NCBI RefSeq assembly: GCF_000015165.1 | Contig: NC_009485.1 | Coordinates: 806,001 to 870,000 of the forward strand | Origin: Bradyrhizobium sp. BTAi1 | Lineage (GTDB): Bacteria > Pseudomonadota > Alphaproteobacteria > Rhizobiales > Xanthobacteraceae | Direction of reading: 5' to 3' | Length of the DNA: 64,000 nucleotides | Shown here: positions 41,961 to 53,320 of the stretch, in pieces | Position numbering within the stretch: the first letter of the stretch is position 1 | How the letters are laid out: the number at the start of each line of letters is the position of its first letter | Translations under genes and position numbers: made by a program | Notes under the pieces: generated by a model | What the model was told of the DNA's origin: nothing | The model's input: the letters and a program-made list of their open reading frames with translations, nothing else | Databases searched by the model: none

Positions 41961-43331
41961 ATGGCGCGTGACCAGATCGATATGACCCCGCTGCAGTCGC
42001 GCGACGAGCTCGTGGCGTGGCTCGAAGCCGGCGTGAAGCCGCCGTCCGCCTACCGCATCGGGACCGAGCACGAGAAGACGCCGTTCACGCTCGACGGTCA
42101 CCGTCCCGTTCCTTACGAGGGGCCGCGCGGCATCGGTGCGTTGCTTGAAGGCATGAAGCTCCTGCTCGGCTGGGAGCCGATCATGGAGCGTGGCAACATC
42201 ATCGGGCTCTATGACGTGACCGGCGGCGGCGCGATCTCGCTGGAGCCCGGCGGTCAGTTCGAATTGTCCGGCGCGCCGGTCGAGACCGTGCACCAGACAC
42301 ATTCCGAGCTGATGGCGCATCTGGCGCAGGTGCGCGAGATCGCGACCCCGCTCGGCATCGGTTTTCTCGGGCTCGGCATGACGCCATCCTGGTCGCGCGA
42401 AGACATTCCCGTGATGCCCAAGGGCCGCTACAAGATCATGAGAGGCTACATGCCGAAGGTCGGTCACTACGGCCTCGACATGATGTTCCGGACCTGCACG
42501 GTGCAGACCAATCTCGACTTCTCCTCGGAAGCCGACATGATCAAGAAGCTCCGGGTCTCGGTCGCGCTGCAGCCGATCGCGACCGCGCTGTTCGCCAACT
42601 CGCCGTTCACTGAAGGCAAACCGAACGGCTATCTGTCGTTCCGCTCGGAGATCTGGCGCGACACCGACAATCAGCGCTCGGGCATGATCCCCTGGGCGTT
42701 CGAGGACGGCATGGGCTTCGAGCGCTGGGTCGACTACGCGCTCGATGTTCCCATGTATTTCGTCAAGCGCGACGAAACCTATATCGACGTCTCCGGCACC
42801 TCGTTCCGCGACTTCTTCGCGGGCAAGAATCCGGCGATGGCCGGCGAGCGCCCGACCCTGTCGGACTGGGCCAATCACCTGTCCACGATCTTCCCGGAAG
42901 TCCGCCTGAAGCGCTATCTGGAGATGCGTGGCGCCGATGGCGTGCCGTGGGGCCGCCTGCCGGCGCTGCCGGCGTTCTGGGTCGGCCTGCTCTATGACGA
43001 TGTCAGCCTCGATGCCGCCTGGGACCTGGTCAAGGATTGGACCGCGTTCGAGCGCCAGAGCCTGCGCGACGACGTGCCCCGTCTGGGCTTCAAGGCGCGC
43101 ATCCGCAATCGCTACGTGTTCGAAGTCGCCAAGGAATGCCTGACCCTGGCGCATCACGGCCTGCGCCGGCGCGGCCGCATCGACCATCTCGGCCGCGACG
43201 AAAGCCGCTATCTTGAGCCGCTCGACCAGATCATCGATTCCGGCCGTTCGCCGGCCGAGGAAATGCTGGAGAAGTTCAACGGTCCCTGGCACGGCTCGGT
43301 CGAGCCGGCCTATGACGAATACGCGTTCTGA
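41961..43331 (+). CDS. gshA: Glutamate-cysteine ligase (plant/alphaproteobacterial type)
   Basis: It forms gamma-glutamylcysteine from glutamate, cysteine and ATP, the first step of glutathione synthesis. It has 456 residues and belongs to the GCS2/plant-type family: RIGTEHEKTPF, GGAISLEPGGQFELSGAP, the MPKGRYKIMRGYMPKVG stretch and TVQTNLDFSSEADM. I chose the ATG at 41961; the frame starts at 41934. Its place after marR and near gst suggests a glutathione-defence unit. A T-rich hairpin follows the stop. Confidence 0.95.
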   Translation: MARDQIDMTPLQSRDELVAWLEAGVKPPSAYRIGTEHEKTPFTLDGHRPVPYEGPRGIGALLEGMKLLLGWEPIMERGNIIGLYDVTGGGAISLEPGGQFELSGAPVETVHQTHSELMAHLAQVREIATPLGIGFLGLGMTPSWSREDIPVMPKGRYKIMRGYMPKVGHYGLDMMFRTCTVQTNLDFSSEADMIKKLRVSVALQPIATALFANSPFTEGKPNGYLSFRSEIWRDTDNQRSGMIPWAFEDGMGFERWVDYALDVPMYFVKRDETYIDVSGTSFRDFFAGKNPAMAGERPTLSDWANHLSTIFPEVRLKRYLEMRGADGVPWGRLPALPAFWVGLLYDDVSLDAAWDLVKDWTAFERQSLRDDVPRLGFKARIRNRYVFEVAKECLTLAHHGLRRRGRIDHLGRDESRYLEPLDQIIDSGRSPAEEMLEKFNGPWHGSVEPAYDEYAF

Positions 43332-43412
43332 CGGACGCAGCCCTGGCTGAGCCGGGCGGGCTCGGCGCATCCGGCCGCTCGGATGCCGCAGCGTCGTCGC
43401 GCCGCTCTTCGT

Positions 43413-43464
43413 CCGGGCCGGAGTTCCAAGCTTGGCGGAATTGGCGGATGGGCCCGGCTTTTTT
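43413..43464 (+). terminator. Candidate rho-independent terminator after gshA
   Basis: CCGGGCC (43413-43419) pairs with GGCCCGG (43451-43457), followed by CTTTTTT. The loop contains a further palindrome CCAAGCTTGG (43426-43435). The long loop makes it non-classical, but the T-run is the clearest in this stretch. The rest of the gap 43332-43615 shows nothing else I can name. Confidence 0.55.
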
Positions 43465-43615
43465 GTTGCAGTTTGTGTCTTCGGCCCGGTCTGGCGCCGG
43501 CGCGCCCCGGTGTGGCCGTGGGCGCGTCGTGTCCGCGAGAGCCGTTCATCCGCCATACAGGTTCGTGGCGATCAAATGACGCTTCAAAATACTCAAGAAA
43601 ACCTCAAGTCTAACA

Positions 43616-44287
43616 ATGGGTCTGATGGTTCAGCGGCGGCGCGTGGGGCGCCTCATGGGGGTGTGGCTGTGGGCACTGGCGTGCCTGCTCGCGGCCGCGC
43701 GTCCGGAGCCAGCTGACGCCCAGACCTATTCCGATCGTCCCGGCGGCGACTATATGAGCGCGCCGATCGCCTCGGGCGACCCGGCCGATTGCGCGCTGCT
43801 GTGCGAGCACGACCGGCGCTGTCGCGCCTGGAGCTTCAACTATCCGACCGTGATGGAAGCGGGCGCGGTGTGCTGGCTGAAGAACAGCGTGCCGGCACGG
43901 GTGCCCGACAATTGCTGCGTCTCCGGCGTGCGCGGCGCCGGCGTCGTCGAAATCCGCAACGACGCCGTCGAAACCTCGATCGACCGTCCCGGCGGCGATT
44001 ATCGCAGCTTCGACATCAAGACCACGGACCTGAAGGCCAACGACAAGGTCGAGAAGCCCGTCGACAAAGGCGCAGACAAGAGCAGCGACAAGGCGCCGGA
44101 CAAGAAAGACGAGAAGGCCGCCGACGCCGAGGAGATCTGCAAGGCCGCCTGCACCGGCGACAACAAATGCCGCGCCTGGACCTTCGCCCGGCCCGGCTAT
44201 GCCGGCAAGGAGGCGCACTGCTTCCTGAAAAAGGAGATCAAGCCGCCGCGGCGGCGGGCCGGCTTCACCTCGGGCGTGGTGCGGTAG
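43616..44287 (+). CDS. Secreted protein with two PAN/Apple-like domains
   Basis: A 223-residue protein with a signal peptide (basic 7-12, hydrophobic 14-28, cleavage near ADAQT). Two PAN-type modules each begin DRPGGDY (40-46 and 123-129) and carry matching cysteines (C59, C63, C69 and C175, C179, C185) before CRAW(S/T)F. The second module is interrupted by a ~33-residue Lys/Asp-rich insertion (about 138-170, ending DEKAADAEE). PAN domains bind proteins or carbohydrates, so a periplasmic or surface adhesion role is possible. No catalytic motif is present. It is a single-gene unit. Confidence 0.85.
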   Translation: MGLMVQRRRVGRLMGVWLWALACLLAAARPEPADAQTYSDRPGGDYMSAPIASGDPADCALLCEHDRRCRAWSFNYPTVMEAGAVCWLKNSVPARVPDNCCVSGVRGAGVVEIRNDAVETSIDRPGGDYRSFDIKTTDLKANDKVEKPVDKGADKSSDKAPDKKDEKAADAEEICKAACTGDNKCRAWTFARPGYAGKEAHCFLKKEIKPPRRRAGFTSGVVR

Positions 44288-44366
44288 CGTCCGGAGAGCG
44301 TCGATCTGCCGATGGAAGCCGTTACGACGGTGACGCTTCGGGCACCGACAGTGCACCAAACTCAGT

Positions 44367-44485
44367 GTCATTCCGGGGTGTGACGCGCAGCGGCGCGAGC
44401 CCGGAATCATTACTCACGCTGGTGGTTACGGATTCGGGGCTTCGCTCTTCGAGCTACAGCGGACAAACCGCGCGCCCGGAATGAC
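44367..44485. repeat. Dispersed palindromic repeat, family G
   Basis: GTCATTCCGGGGTGTGACGC on the left and GCGCGCCCGGAATGAC on the right, with an internal GGGGCTTCGCTCTTCGAGC stem. It lies between the convergent PAN-protein and nucleotidyltransferase genes. Confidence 0.75.
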
Positions 44486-44524
44486 AAGCGGGGAGAGCGG
44501 TGGCTCCGCATAGCCAAGTGTGAA

Positions 44525-45094
44525 TCATTCCTCTGCGGCGATCACGGTGATCTCCGGCCATAGCGCCTTCCAGCGCGACGCCTTGGCCGCGTAGTTCGCC
44601 GCCGAAAAATTGGCCGTGATATTCGGTCGTACGATCATCTGCGCGATGTCATCGAAGCCCTTGGGCGCATAGACCTCGTATCCGCCGGCCACAGGCCGGA
44701 GGCCGACCTGCGTATTGGTGGTGAGGAAACGGTCGATGCCGTCGGTGGAGCGCGTCAGCGGCGGGTAGGGGCGGCCGTGCTTGGCGGGATACCAGAGGTG
44801 GACGCGGGCCTGGTTGCGCACCTCGACCTTGGCGTCAATGCCGGCAAGCAGTGACGCCACAAGTTTGATGACGGCGTCCTCCGCCTCCCAGGACGTGTCG
44901 GGATCGGAGTAGAAGACGTCGTAGTCGAGAATGCCGTGGTCGACGGGACGGCTGGTTCGGACGTTCCAGACGGTCTGGACCAGGCAGCCGGAGACGATCC
45001 ACGCATCGGGCAAGTCCGTTTCGCGCAGCACGTGCATGATCGCCGTATTGATGGGATTGCGCAGCGCGGCTGCGATGAATTCGTCTTCGGTCAT
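44525..45094 (-). CDS. Nucleotidyltransferase family protein (DUF925-like)
   Basis: A cytosolic protein of about 189 residues resembling the nucleotidyltransferase-like DUF925 family. WIVSGCLVQTVWN corresponds to the GS-type strand, and DYDVFYSDPDTSWEAED gives the acidic D-x-D metal site. Later segments are ARVHLWYPAKHG and PKGFDDI. Function is unknown; members are common as single genes in Rhizobiales. The start at ATG 45094 is my choice; a GTG at 45145 in the same frame would add 17 residues. I see no link to the neighbouring mmcQ gene beyond sharing its strand. Confidence 0.8.
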   Translation of the reverse strand: MTEDEFIAAALRNPINTAIMHVLRETDLPDAWIVSGCLVQTVWNVRTSRPVDHGILDYDVFYSDPDTSWEAEDAVIKLVASLLAGIDAKVEVRNQARVHLWYPAKHGRPYPPLTRSTDGIDRFLTTNTQVGLRPVAGGYEVYAPKGFDDIAQMIVRPNITANFSAANYAAKASRWKALWPEITVIAAEE

Positions 45095-45172
45095 GGTCGT
45101 CGATGACGTCGAGAACGGGCGTTTGTCGGCCGCTGTCTCATACACGAAAGGTACGCCGGTGGGCAGCCGGTT

Positions 45173-45511
45173 TCAGCCGCGATCGATCGCGGCGAGCGCC
45201 TTCTTCGACGTCAGTGCTCGCCACTGCCGGCGCAAGAGCGGCTCCACGTCCGCGCGCTGCGCATTTGACAGGCGCAGCAGCACGATCGGATGGTCGCGGT
45301 AGTGGTCGGTGAAATAGAACAGCCTTGGCCGGTTCTCGACCAGCAGCTCGCGCTCGTCTGCAGGGATGCCCGGAAGGACGAGGCTGGCGCCGTCCTCCCT
45401 CAGCCGCGCCAGCATCTTGTTGCGCACCTTCAGCGCCAGCGTGCCGTAGGATTTTCCGTCCTCGGCCTCCGGCCACGCCAGCGCCAAGGCCCTGACGTCG
45501 TCGAAGGTCAC
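45173..45511 (-). CDS. MmcQ/YjbR family DNA-binding-like protein
   Basis: A 112-residue CyaY-like fold protein: MTFDDVRALALAWPEAEDGKSYGTLALKVRNKMLARL, then FYFTDHYRDHPIVLLRLSNA. YjbR proteins are structurally related to DNA-binding proteins, but no function is proven. The start is a GTG at 45511, 12 bases after the lepB stop, so it is likely the third gene of the tldD-lepB-mmcQ operon. Confidence 0.87.
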   Translation of the reverse strand: MTFDDVRALALAWPEAEDGKSYGTLALKVRNKMLARLREDGASLVLPGIPADERELLVENRPRLFYFTDHYRDHPIVLLRLSNAQRADVEPLLRRQWRALTSKKALAAIDRG

Positions 45512-45523
45512 GGTGCGGCGCGC

Positions 45524-46318
45524 TCAGCGCACCGCGGTGAAGAAACGATCCAGCCGGAAGCCCGACAGCCAGGCCCACACCGGCTGGTTCTTGAAGCCGA
45601 GATCCCACGAGCCGACCACCGCGTCGGCGCGGCCGACCAGATTGTCGATCGGCAGCAGGCCGACGCCGCCATCGCGCAACGAGACGCGGCTGTCGGCGGA
45701 GTTGTCTCTGTTATCGCCGAGCACGAACAGTTTGCCGGGCGGCACGGTGACTTCCGGCGTGTTGTCGAGCCGGCCATTGTCGCGCATCTTGAAGATCAGG
45801 TGCGACACGCCATTCGGCAGCGTCTCGACATAGCGATAGGCGGGCTCGTTGCGGCCGGTGTCGTCCTCGGCGTCGCCGATGCCGTCCGGCTTCAGCGCGG
45901 CGGCCTCGCCATTGATGTAGAGCTGGCCCTGGCGCATCTGGATGCGGTCGCCGGGCAGGCCTACGACGCGCTTGACCCAGGCCTGCGAGGTGTCGCCCGG
46001 CCAGCGGAACACGACGACGTCGCCACGCTTCGGCGTCTCGCCGAACAGCCGCCCGGTCTCGGGCAAGGTGATCTGCATCGGCAGCGACGACGTGCCATAG
46101 CCATACGGGAATTTCGACGCGAGCAGCGCGTCGCCGATCAGCAGCGTCGGCTCCATCGAGCCCGAGGGCACGTAGAACGGCTCGGCGATCGCGCCCTTGG
46201 CGACGAACACGACCAGGACTACGGCGGCGAGCTGTGCGAGCTGTCCGCCCCAGGTGGTGGTGTCTTTGCGCGCGGGCTTGGTCAGGGTCTTCTCGGCCGA
46301 CATCTTGTCGAGGCTCAT
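45524..46318 (-). CDS. lepB: Signal peptidase I
   Basis: An inner-membrane serine protease that removes signal peptides from exported proteins. It has 264 residues and one N-terminal helix (about 28-45, LAAVVLVVFVAKGAIAEPF). Box B has the catalytic serine in PSGSMEPTLLIGD. Box D has the catalytic lysine in WVKRVVGLPGDRI. Box E is LGDNRDNSADSR. The ATG overlaps the tldD stop (ATGA), so translation is coupled. It is a type I peptidase separate from any rnc-linked copy, which I cannot see here. Confidence 0.95.
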   Translation of the reverse strand: MSLDKMSAEKTLTKPARKDTTTWGGQLAQLAAVVLVVFVAKGAIAEPFYVPSGSMEPTLLIGDALLASKFPYGYGTSSLPMQITLPETGRLFGETPKRGDVVVFRWPGDTSQAWVKRVVGLPGDRIQMRQGQLYINGEAAALKPDGIGDAEDDTGRNEPAYRYVETLPNGVSHLIFKMRDNGRLDNTPEVTVPPGKLFVLGDNRDNSADSRVSLRDGGVGLLPIDNLVGRADAVVGSWDLGFKNQPVWAWLSGFRLDRFFTAVR

Positions 46319-47742
46319 CGGCCCGTGCCTCCCACCGTGATGCGATCCATGCGCAGCGTCGGCTGACCGACGCCGACAGGCACGCCCTGGCCGTTCTTGC
46401 CACAGGTGCCGATGCCGGTGTCGAGCGACAGATCGTTGCCGATCATGCTGATGCGGTTGAGGTCGGTCGGGCCATTGCCGATCAGCATCGCGCCCTTCAC
46501 CGGCGCACCGACCTTGCCGTTCTCGATCCGATAGGCCTCGGTGCACTGGAAGACGTATTTGCCCGAGGTGATGTCGACCTGGCCGCCACCGAAATTGACG
46601 GCGTAGATGCCGTTCTTGACGGAGGCGATGATCTCGGCCGGATCGCGGTCGCCGGCCAGCATGTAGGTGTTGGTCATGCGCGGCATCGGCACATGCGCAT
46701 AGCCTTGCCTGCGGCCATTGCCGGTCGGCGCCATGTTCATCAGCCGCGCGTTCTGGCGGTCCTGCATGTAGCCGACCAGGATGCCGTCCTCGATCAGCAC
46801 AGTGCGGCTGGTCGGCGTGCCCTCGTCGTCGATCGACAGCGAGCCGCGGCGCGACGACATGGTGCCGTCATCGACCACCGTGACGCCCTTGGCGGCGACC
46901 GGCTTGCCCATCAGCCCGGCGAAAGCCGACGTCTTCTTGCGGTTGAAGTCGCCTTCGAGGCCGTGGCCGACGGCTTCGTGCAGCATCACGCCGGGCCAGC
47001 CGGCGCCCAGCACGACGTCCATCTCGCCGGCCGGCGCGGGGACGGATTCGAGATTGACCAGCGCCTCGCGCAGCGCGCCATCAGCGGCTTCGCGCCATGC
47101 CTTGGTCTCGATGAAGCGGGCATAGGCCTCGCGGCCGCCATAGCCCTTGCTGCCGCTCTCCTGGCGGTCGCCCTGGCCAGCGACGACCGAGACGTTGACG
47201 CGCACCAGCGGGCGGATGTCACGATAGCTCTCACCGTCGGGCCTGATGATCTCGACCACCTGCCAGGTCGCACCGAGGCTCACGGTCACCTGGCGCACGC
47301 GCGGATCCTTATCGCGCAGATAGGCGTCGATCTCGCCGAGCAGCTTGACCTTGCTCTCGAAGCCCGGCGCGTCGAGCGGATTGTCGTCGCCATAGAGCCG
47401 CACATTCGTATGCGGCGGCGGGCTGGCGAAGTTGCCCGAATAGCCGCCCCTGACCGCGCTCACCGCGTCCGCCGCGCGCATCAGCGCCGGCAGCGAGACG
47501 TCGGAGGAATGCGCGTAGCCGACCGCATCGTCCTTGACGGCGCGCAGGCCGAAGCCCTGGCTGGTGTCATAGGTCGCCTGCTTCAGGCGGCCATTGTCGA
47601 AGGTCAGCGCCTCGGTCTGGCTGTATTCGAGAAACAGCTCGCCGTCGTCGGCGCCGGCCAGGCCGCGCGCAATCTCGCTGCGGACCGCGTCACGATCCAG
47701 ACTGGCGCGATCGAGCAGGGAGGTGGTGGCGGGATTCGTCAT
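46315..47742 (-). CDS. tldD: Metalloprotease TldD
   Basis: The TldD subunit of the TldD/TldE(PmbA) metalloprotease, which processes small modified peptides such as microcins and degrades unstructured peptides. It has 475 residues. The zinc motif [12 protein letters not shown] (HExxxH) is near residue 255. [12 protein letters not shown] and the C-terminal [30 protein letters not shown] are family hallmarks. No tldE/pmbA lies in this window. It is the first gene of a coupled operon with lepB, which could link peptide processing with secretion, though this may be incidental. Confidence 0.96.
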   Translation of the reverse strand: [475 protein letters not shown]

Positions 47743-47826
47743 GGGTCAATCCGTTGTCGGAGCGGTCATTCCAAGATAGTTGTTTTGACGTCGGGGCGCG
47801 AGGGGCTGGATGATTACCGAATTGAC

Positions 47827-48327
47827 ATGGTTGAGATCGTTCCAATCACGGCCGCTTACATCGAGAGCTTTCACCGCACGCTGGATTTTGTCGCGCGTGA
47901 ACGGCGCTACCTGTCCTTTGTGCAGGCGCCACCGCTCGACTCCACGCGGGCATTCATCCTGAACAATATCCAGGAGGGATATCCGCAATTCGTGGCGTTG
48001 TCGGCAGGCGATGTGGTCGGCTGGTGCGATGTGACGCCGAAATCAGGGCCAATCGATGCCCGGGTCGGCGTGCTCGGCATGGGCCTTTTGCCGCAGTTCC
48101 GGCGCCAGGGCAATGGAACCCGGCTGATGGCGGCGACGCTGGAGGCAGCGCGGCGGGTCGGGTTCTCGCGCGTCGAGCTGAATGTCTACCGCAGCAATAC
48201 GGATGCGATCCGGCTGTATCAAAAGGCCGGATTCGTTCTGAAGGCGGTGCAGCCGCGCGAGGCTCGCGACGACGGGTTCGACAAGACGCTGCTGGTGATG
48301 GCGCTGGCGCTCGACACGGGACGCTGA
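47827..48327 (+). CDS. GNAT family N-acetyltransferase
   Basis: A cytosolic acetyl-CoA-dependent acetyltransferase of 166 residues. The acetyl-CoA loop is GLLPQFRRQGNGTRLM (Q/RxxGxG/A type), followed by the SRVELNVYRSNTDAIRLYQKAGF motif B. The N-terminus has YIESFHRTLDFVARERRYL. The frame stays open far upstream across antisense DNA, but GNAT similarity begins at about the ATG 47827. It is divergent from tldD. The substrate is unknown; small molecules or protein N-termini are both possible. Confidence 0.9.
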   Translation: MVEIVPITAAYIESFHRTLDFVARERRYLSFVQAPPLDSTRAFILNNIQEGYPQFVALSAGDVVGWCDVTPKSGPIDARVGVLGMGLLPQFRRQGNGTRLMAATLEAARRVGFSRVELNVYRSNTDAIRLYQKAGFVLKAVQPREARDDGFDKTLLVMALALDTGR

Positions 48328-48426
48328 TCGATACGGTCGCTCGGCGCGCGCCAACGATCGCCGTCGTTCACGGCAATGTGTCAGGCGTTCGGCGATAGCG
48401 CTTGCTGGTGTCAGGCCGGCTTGGTG

Positions 48427-48993
48427 TCAGGGCAGCTTGTCGAAGCCGTCGGCGAGGCCGTTGAGGCTCAGCGGGAAGCCGATGCCTTCCTCCGGCGTTT
48501 CGAAGATGATGAAGGTCGCGGTCTTCGCCGTCTTGAGCTGGCCGAGCAGCTTGTCGTCCAGCACCACCTCGGCGACGCAGCCATTCGGCAGGCAGCGCAC
48601 GAAACCGGCGCGGCCGACATCCTGGTTGTCGAGCTTGAGGCCGAGGCCGGACGGCAGCAGCACGCCGAGCGGCGCCACCACGCGCATCAACCGGCTCTTC
48701 TGGTCGGCGGTCTTGAGCATGATCACGGTGAGGCCGGCATTGGAGCGATCCTCGGCGACGACGCTCTGAATCAGCGCGCATTGCTCGCTCTGCGCGCCCG
48801 GCGGCGTGTCGCAGCGGATCTGCCAATCGCCATGCACCGAGCGCACCGCGCCCTGTGCCTGCGCCGCGCCGGACGTGGTGAGGGTCAGGCTCATCGCCAA
48901 GCTCAGCGCCGCGCCAGCGGCAACCATGCCGGTGGTGAGTCGGGCCCAAACAGTGCTCAAACGGCGCGAGTCATTCGCAGCTGGGGTGGACAT
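48427..48993 (-). CDS. Invasion-associated locus B (IalB) family protein
   Basis: An exported protein of about 188 residues. The signal peptide covers ~1-46 with core GMVAAGAALSLAMSLTLTTSG and AQAQG cleavage. The mature part follows the IalB pattern: VHGDWQIRCDTPPGAQSEQCALIQSV, then SRLMRVVAPLGVLLPSGLGLKLD, CLPNGCVAEV and ETPEEGIGFPLSL, with four cysteines likely forming disulfides. IalB proteins occur widely in Rhizobiales, including non-pathogens, so an invasion role should not be assumed. I use ATG 48993; ATG 49038 has an AGGA and would give a longer leader. It is divergent from the cox operon. Confidence 0.87.
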   Translation of the reverse strand: MSTPAANDSRRLSTVWARLTTGMVAAGAALSLAMSLTLTTSGAAQAQGAVRSVHGDWQIRCDTPPGAQSEQCALIQSVVAEDRSNAGLTVIMLKTADQKSRLMRVVAPLGVLLPSGLGLKLDNQDVGRAGFVRCLPNGCVAEVVLDDKLLGQLKTAKTATFIIFETPEEGIGFPLSLNGLADGFDKLP

Positions 48994-49331
48994 GTCAGCT
49001 GTCCTGTCCGTTGAAACCCTGATCCGGGTCGGTGCCATGCCAATTTCCTGTGGGTGATCTGCGCGTCTGACGCCAAGATACGGCAATGATGGCGTCTTGA
49101 GGACAGCGTCGGAAGCCTACGGCACGAACCGCGACGAAATATGGCCGCACCCGGTCGCGCCGCCGCGCCTCACCGAATCAGCCTCGCAGACGGCCGCTGC
49201 GCGTTGCCTACATCGCGCAGCTTGCCTGTCAAGCGCTCGTTGTCGGCGAAATCGCGCAACGTCGCAATTTCTCGGAAAATCCGCGCGTTGCTGCAGATCC
49301 TGCCCCCGGCGAAATCCGGCTCAAGACTGCA

Positions 49332-49345
49332 TTGCGATAGATCAA
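49332..49345 (+). promoter_or_regulatory. Candidate FixK2/FNR-type box upstream of coxB
   Basis: TTGCGATAGATCAA fits the Bradyrhizobium FixK2 consensus TTG(A/C)-N6-(T/G)CAA exactly. It lies ~171 bases before the coxB start in the 516-base divergent gap (48994-49509). The remainder of the gap shows no gene I accept. Confidence 0.5.
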
Positions 49346-49509
49346 GAATTATGGTTTGAGAAGAAAGATTTCGTCATTCCAGTGAACTGGCCCAGGTGCT
49401 TCTCTATGCATCCGCCCGAAGGCCATTTGTCAGGAGCGCGGATCACAACAGCGTACCGCTTCAACAGCGCGTGCGCTGAGGGGGAAAGTTCTGAAGGGAG
49501 CGCGACGAC

Positions 49510-52030
<2,521 letters not shown>

Positions 52031-52158
52031 TCCCGACTCTTGCGACGCGGCACCGTCTCGGGCGCCGCGTCGATCTATCGATCGGCGCGCATGGCCGCGC
52101 GCCGCTGCCGTGAAGCAAAACGCTTCAGACCTGCTTTGAATTGAAGTCTGGAATCGCT

Positions 52159-53097
52159 GTGTCGGTCATTGATCAGAACGCCATTGCCGTCGGTCCGCGG
52201 ATCTCCGAAGCCGATGTCGGCGATTATCTCGCGCTGCTGAAGCCGCGGGTGATGTCGCTCGTGATCTTCACGGCGCTGATCGGCCTGCTGATCGCTCCCG
52301 GCCATTTCCACCCGGTGCTCGCGATCACCTCGCTGCTGTGCATCGCGGTCGGCGCCGGCGCCTCCGGCGCGCTCAACATGGCGCTGGAAGGCGACATCGA
52401 TTCGCTGATGTCGCGGACCGCCAACCGCCCGATCCCGCGCGGCCGCGTCACCCGCCAGGAGGCGCTGGCCTTCGGCATCACCCTGTCGTTCTTCTCGGTG
52501 CTGACGCTCGGCATCCTGGTCAATTGGTATGCCGGCGCGCTGCTGGCGTTCACGATCTTCTTCTATGTCGTCATCTACACGCTGTGGCTGAAGCGCTGGA
52601 CGGCGCAGAACATCGTCATCGGCGGCGCCGCCGGCGCCTTGCCGCCGGTGGTGGCCTGGGTCGCGGCGACCGGGTCGATCGCGCCGGAGCCGCTGCTGCT
52701 GTTCCTGATCATCTTCTTCTGGACCCCGCCGCATTTCTGGGCGCTGGCGCTGTTCCGCAGCGACGACTATGCCCGCGCCGGCGTGCCGATGCTCCCCGTC
52801 GTTGCCGGTCCTGATGCGACCCGGCTGCAGATCCTGCTCTACACGATCCTCCTGGTGGCGATTGCCGCCGCGCCCTGGCCGCTCGGCTATTTCGACGCCG
52901 TCTACGGCGTCGTCTCGCTGGCGCTTGGCGCCGGCATGCTGTGGTTTGCGATTGAGGTGTTCCGCAAGCGCGAACGCAGCCAATCGCTGCGCGCCAACCG
53001 CAAGCTGTTCGCCTTCTCGATCCTGTATCTGTTCGCGCTGTTCGCGACGCTCGGGCTCGAGGCGGTCGCGCGCATGATCGCGCCGTTGATCTGGTAA
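52159..53097 (+). CDS. ctaB: Protoheme IX farnesyltransferase (heme O synthase)
   Basis: An inner-membrane UbiA-type prenyltransferase adding farnesyl to heme b to make heme O, the precursor of heme a for the aa3 oxidase. It has 312 residues and about nine helices. The first catalytic motif is [23 protein letters not shown] (N-x3-D-x2-D), and [25 protein letters not shown] is the second conserved region. The start is a GTG at 52159, giving MSVIDQNA; a TTG at 52141 is less likely. It lies within the cox operon after ctaD. Confidence 0.96.
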   Translation: MSVIDQNAIAVGPRISEADVGDYLALLKPRVMSLVIFTALIGLLIAPGHFHPVLAITSLLCIAVGAGASGALNMALEGDIDSLMSRTANRPIPRGRVTRQEALAFGITLSFFSVLTLGILVNWYAGALLAFTIFFYVVIYTLWLKRWTAQNIVIGGAAGALPPVVAWVAATGSIAPEPLLLFLIIFFWTPPHFWALALFRSDDYARAGVPMLPVVAGPDATRLQILLYTILLVAIAAAPWPLGYFDAVYGVVSLALGAGMLWFAIEVFRKRERSQSLRANRKLFAFSILYLFALFATLGLEAVARMIAPLIW

Positions 53098-53117
53098 GGG
53101 GCGCGAGACTGGAAAGC

Positions 53118-53294
53118 ATGGCGACCGCGATGGCCGATCCGAATGAGCCAGAGGGCATCGTCCTCACCGAGGCGCAGCTGCGCAGCCGCCGGCGGCGTTC
53201 GATCGCGATCGCCCTGGCGCTCGGCGTGCTCGTGGTGCTGTTCTTCGCGGTGACGATGGTGAAGGGCCCCGCTGTGCTGAAGCGGCCGATGTAG
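53118..53294 (+). CDS. Small CoxF-like membrane protein
   Basis: A 58-residue protein with an acidic N-terminus ([23 protein letters not shown]) and one helix ([22 protein letters not shown]). It lies between ctaB and ctaG, 20 bases after ctaB and 26 before ctaG, which is the place of the small CoxF-type protein in rhizobial cox operons. A structural or assembly role in the aa3 oxidase is inferred from location only. Confidence 0.8.
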
Positions 53295-53320
53295 ATGCTG
53301 GTGTGATGCAGGACGACGCA

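Noticed and set aside
46234..47826. Long N-terminal extension of the GNAT frame
   Set aside because: It runs antisense across tldD; acetyltransferase similarity begins only at 47827.
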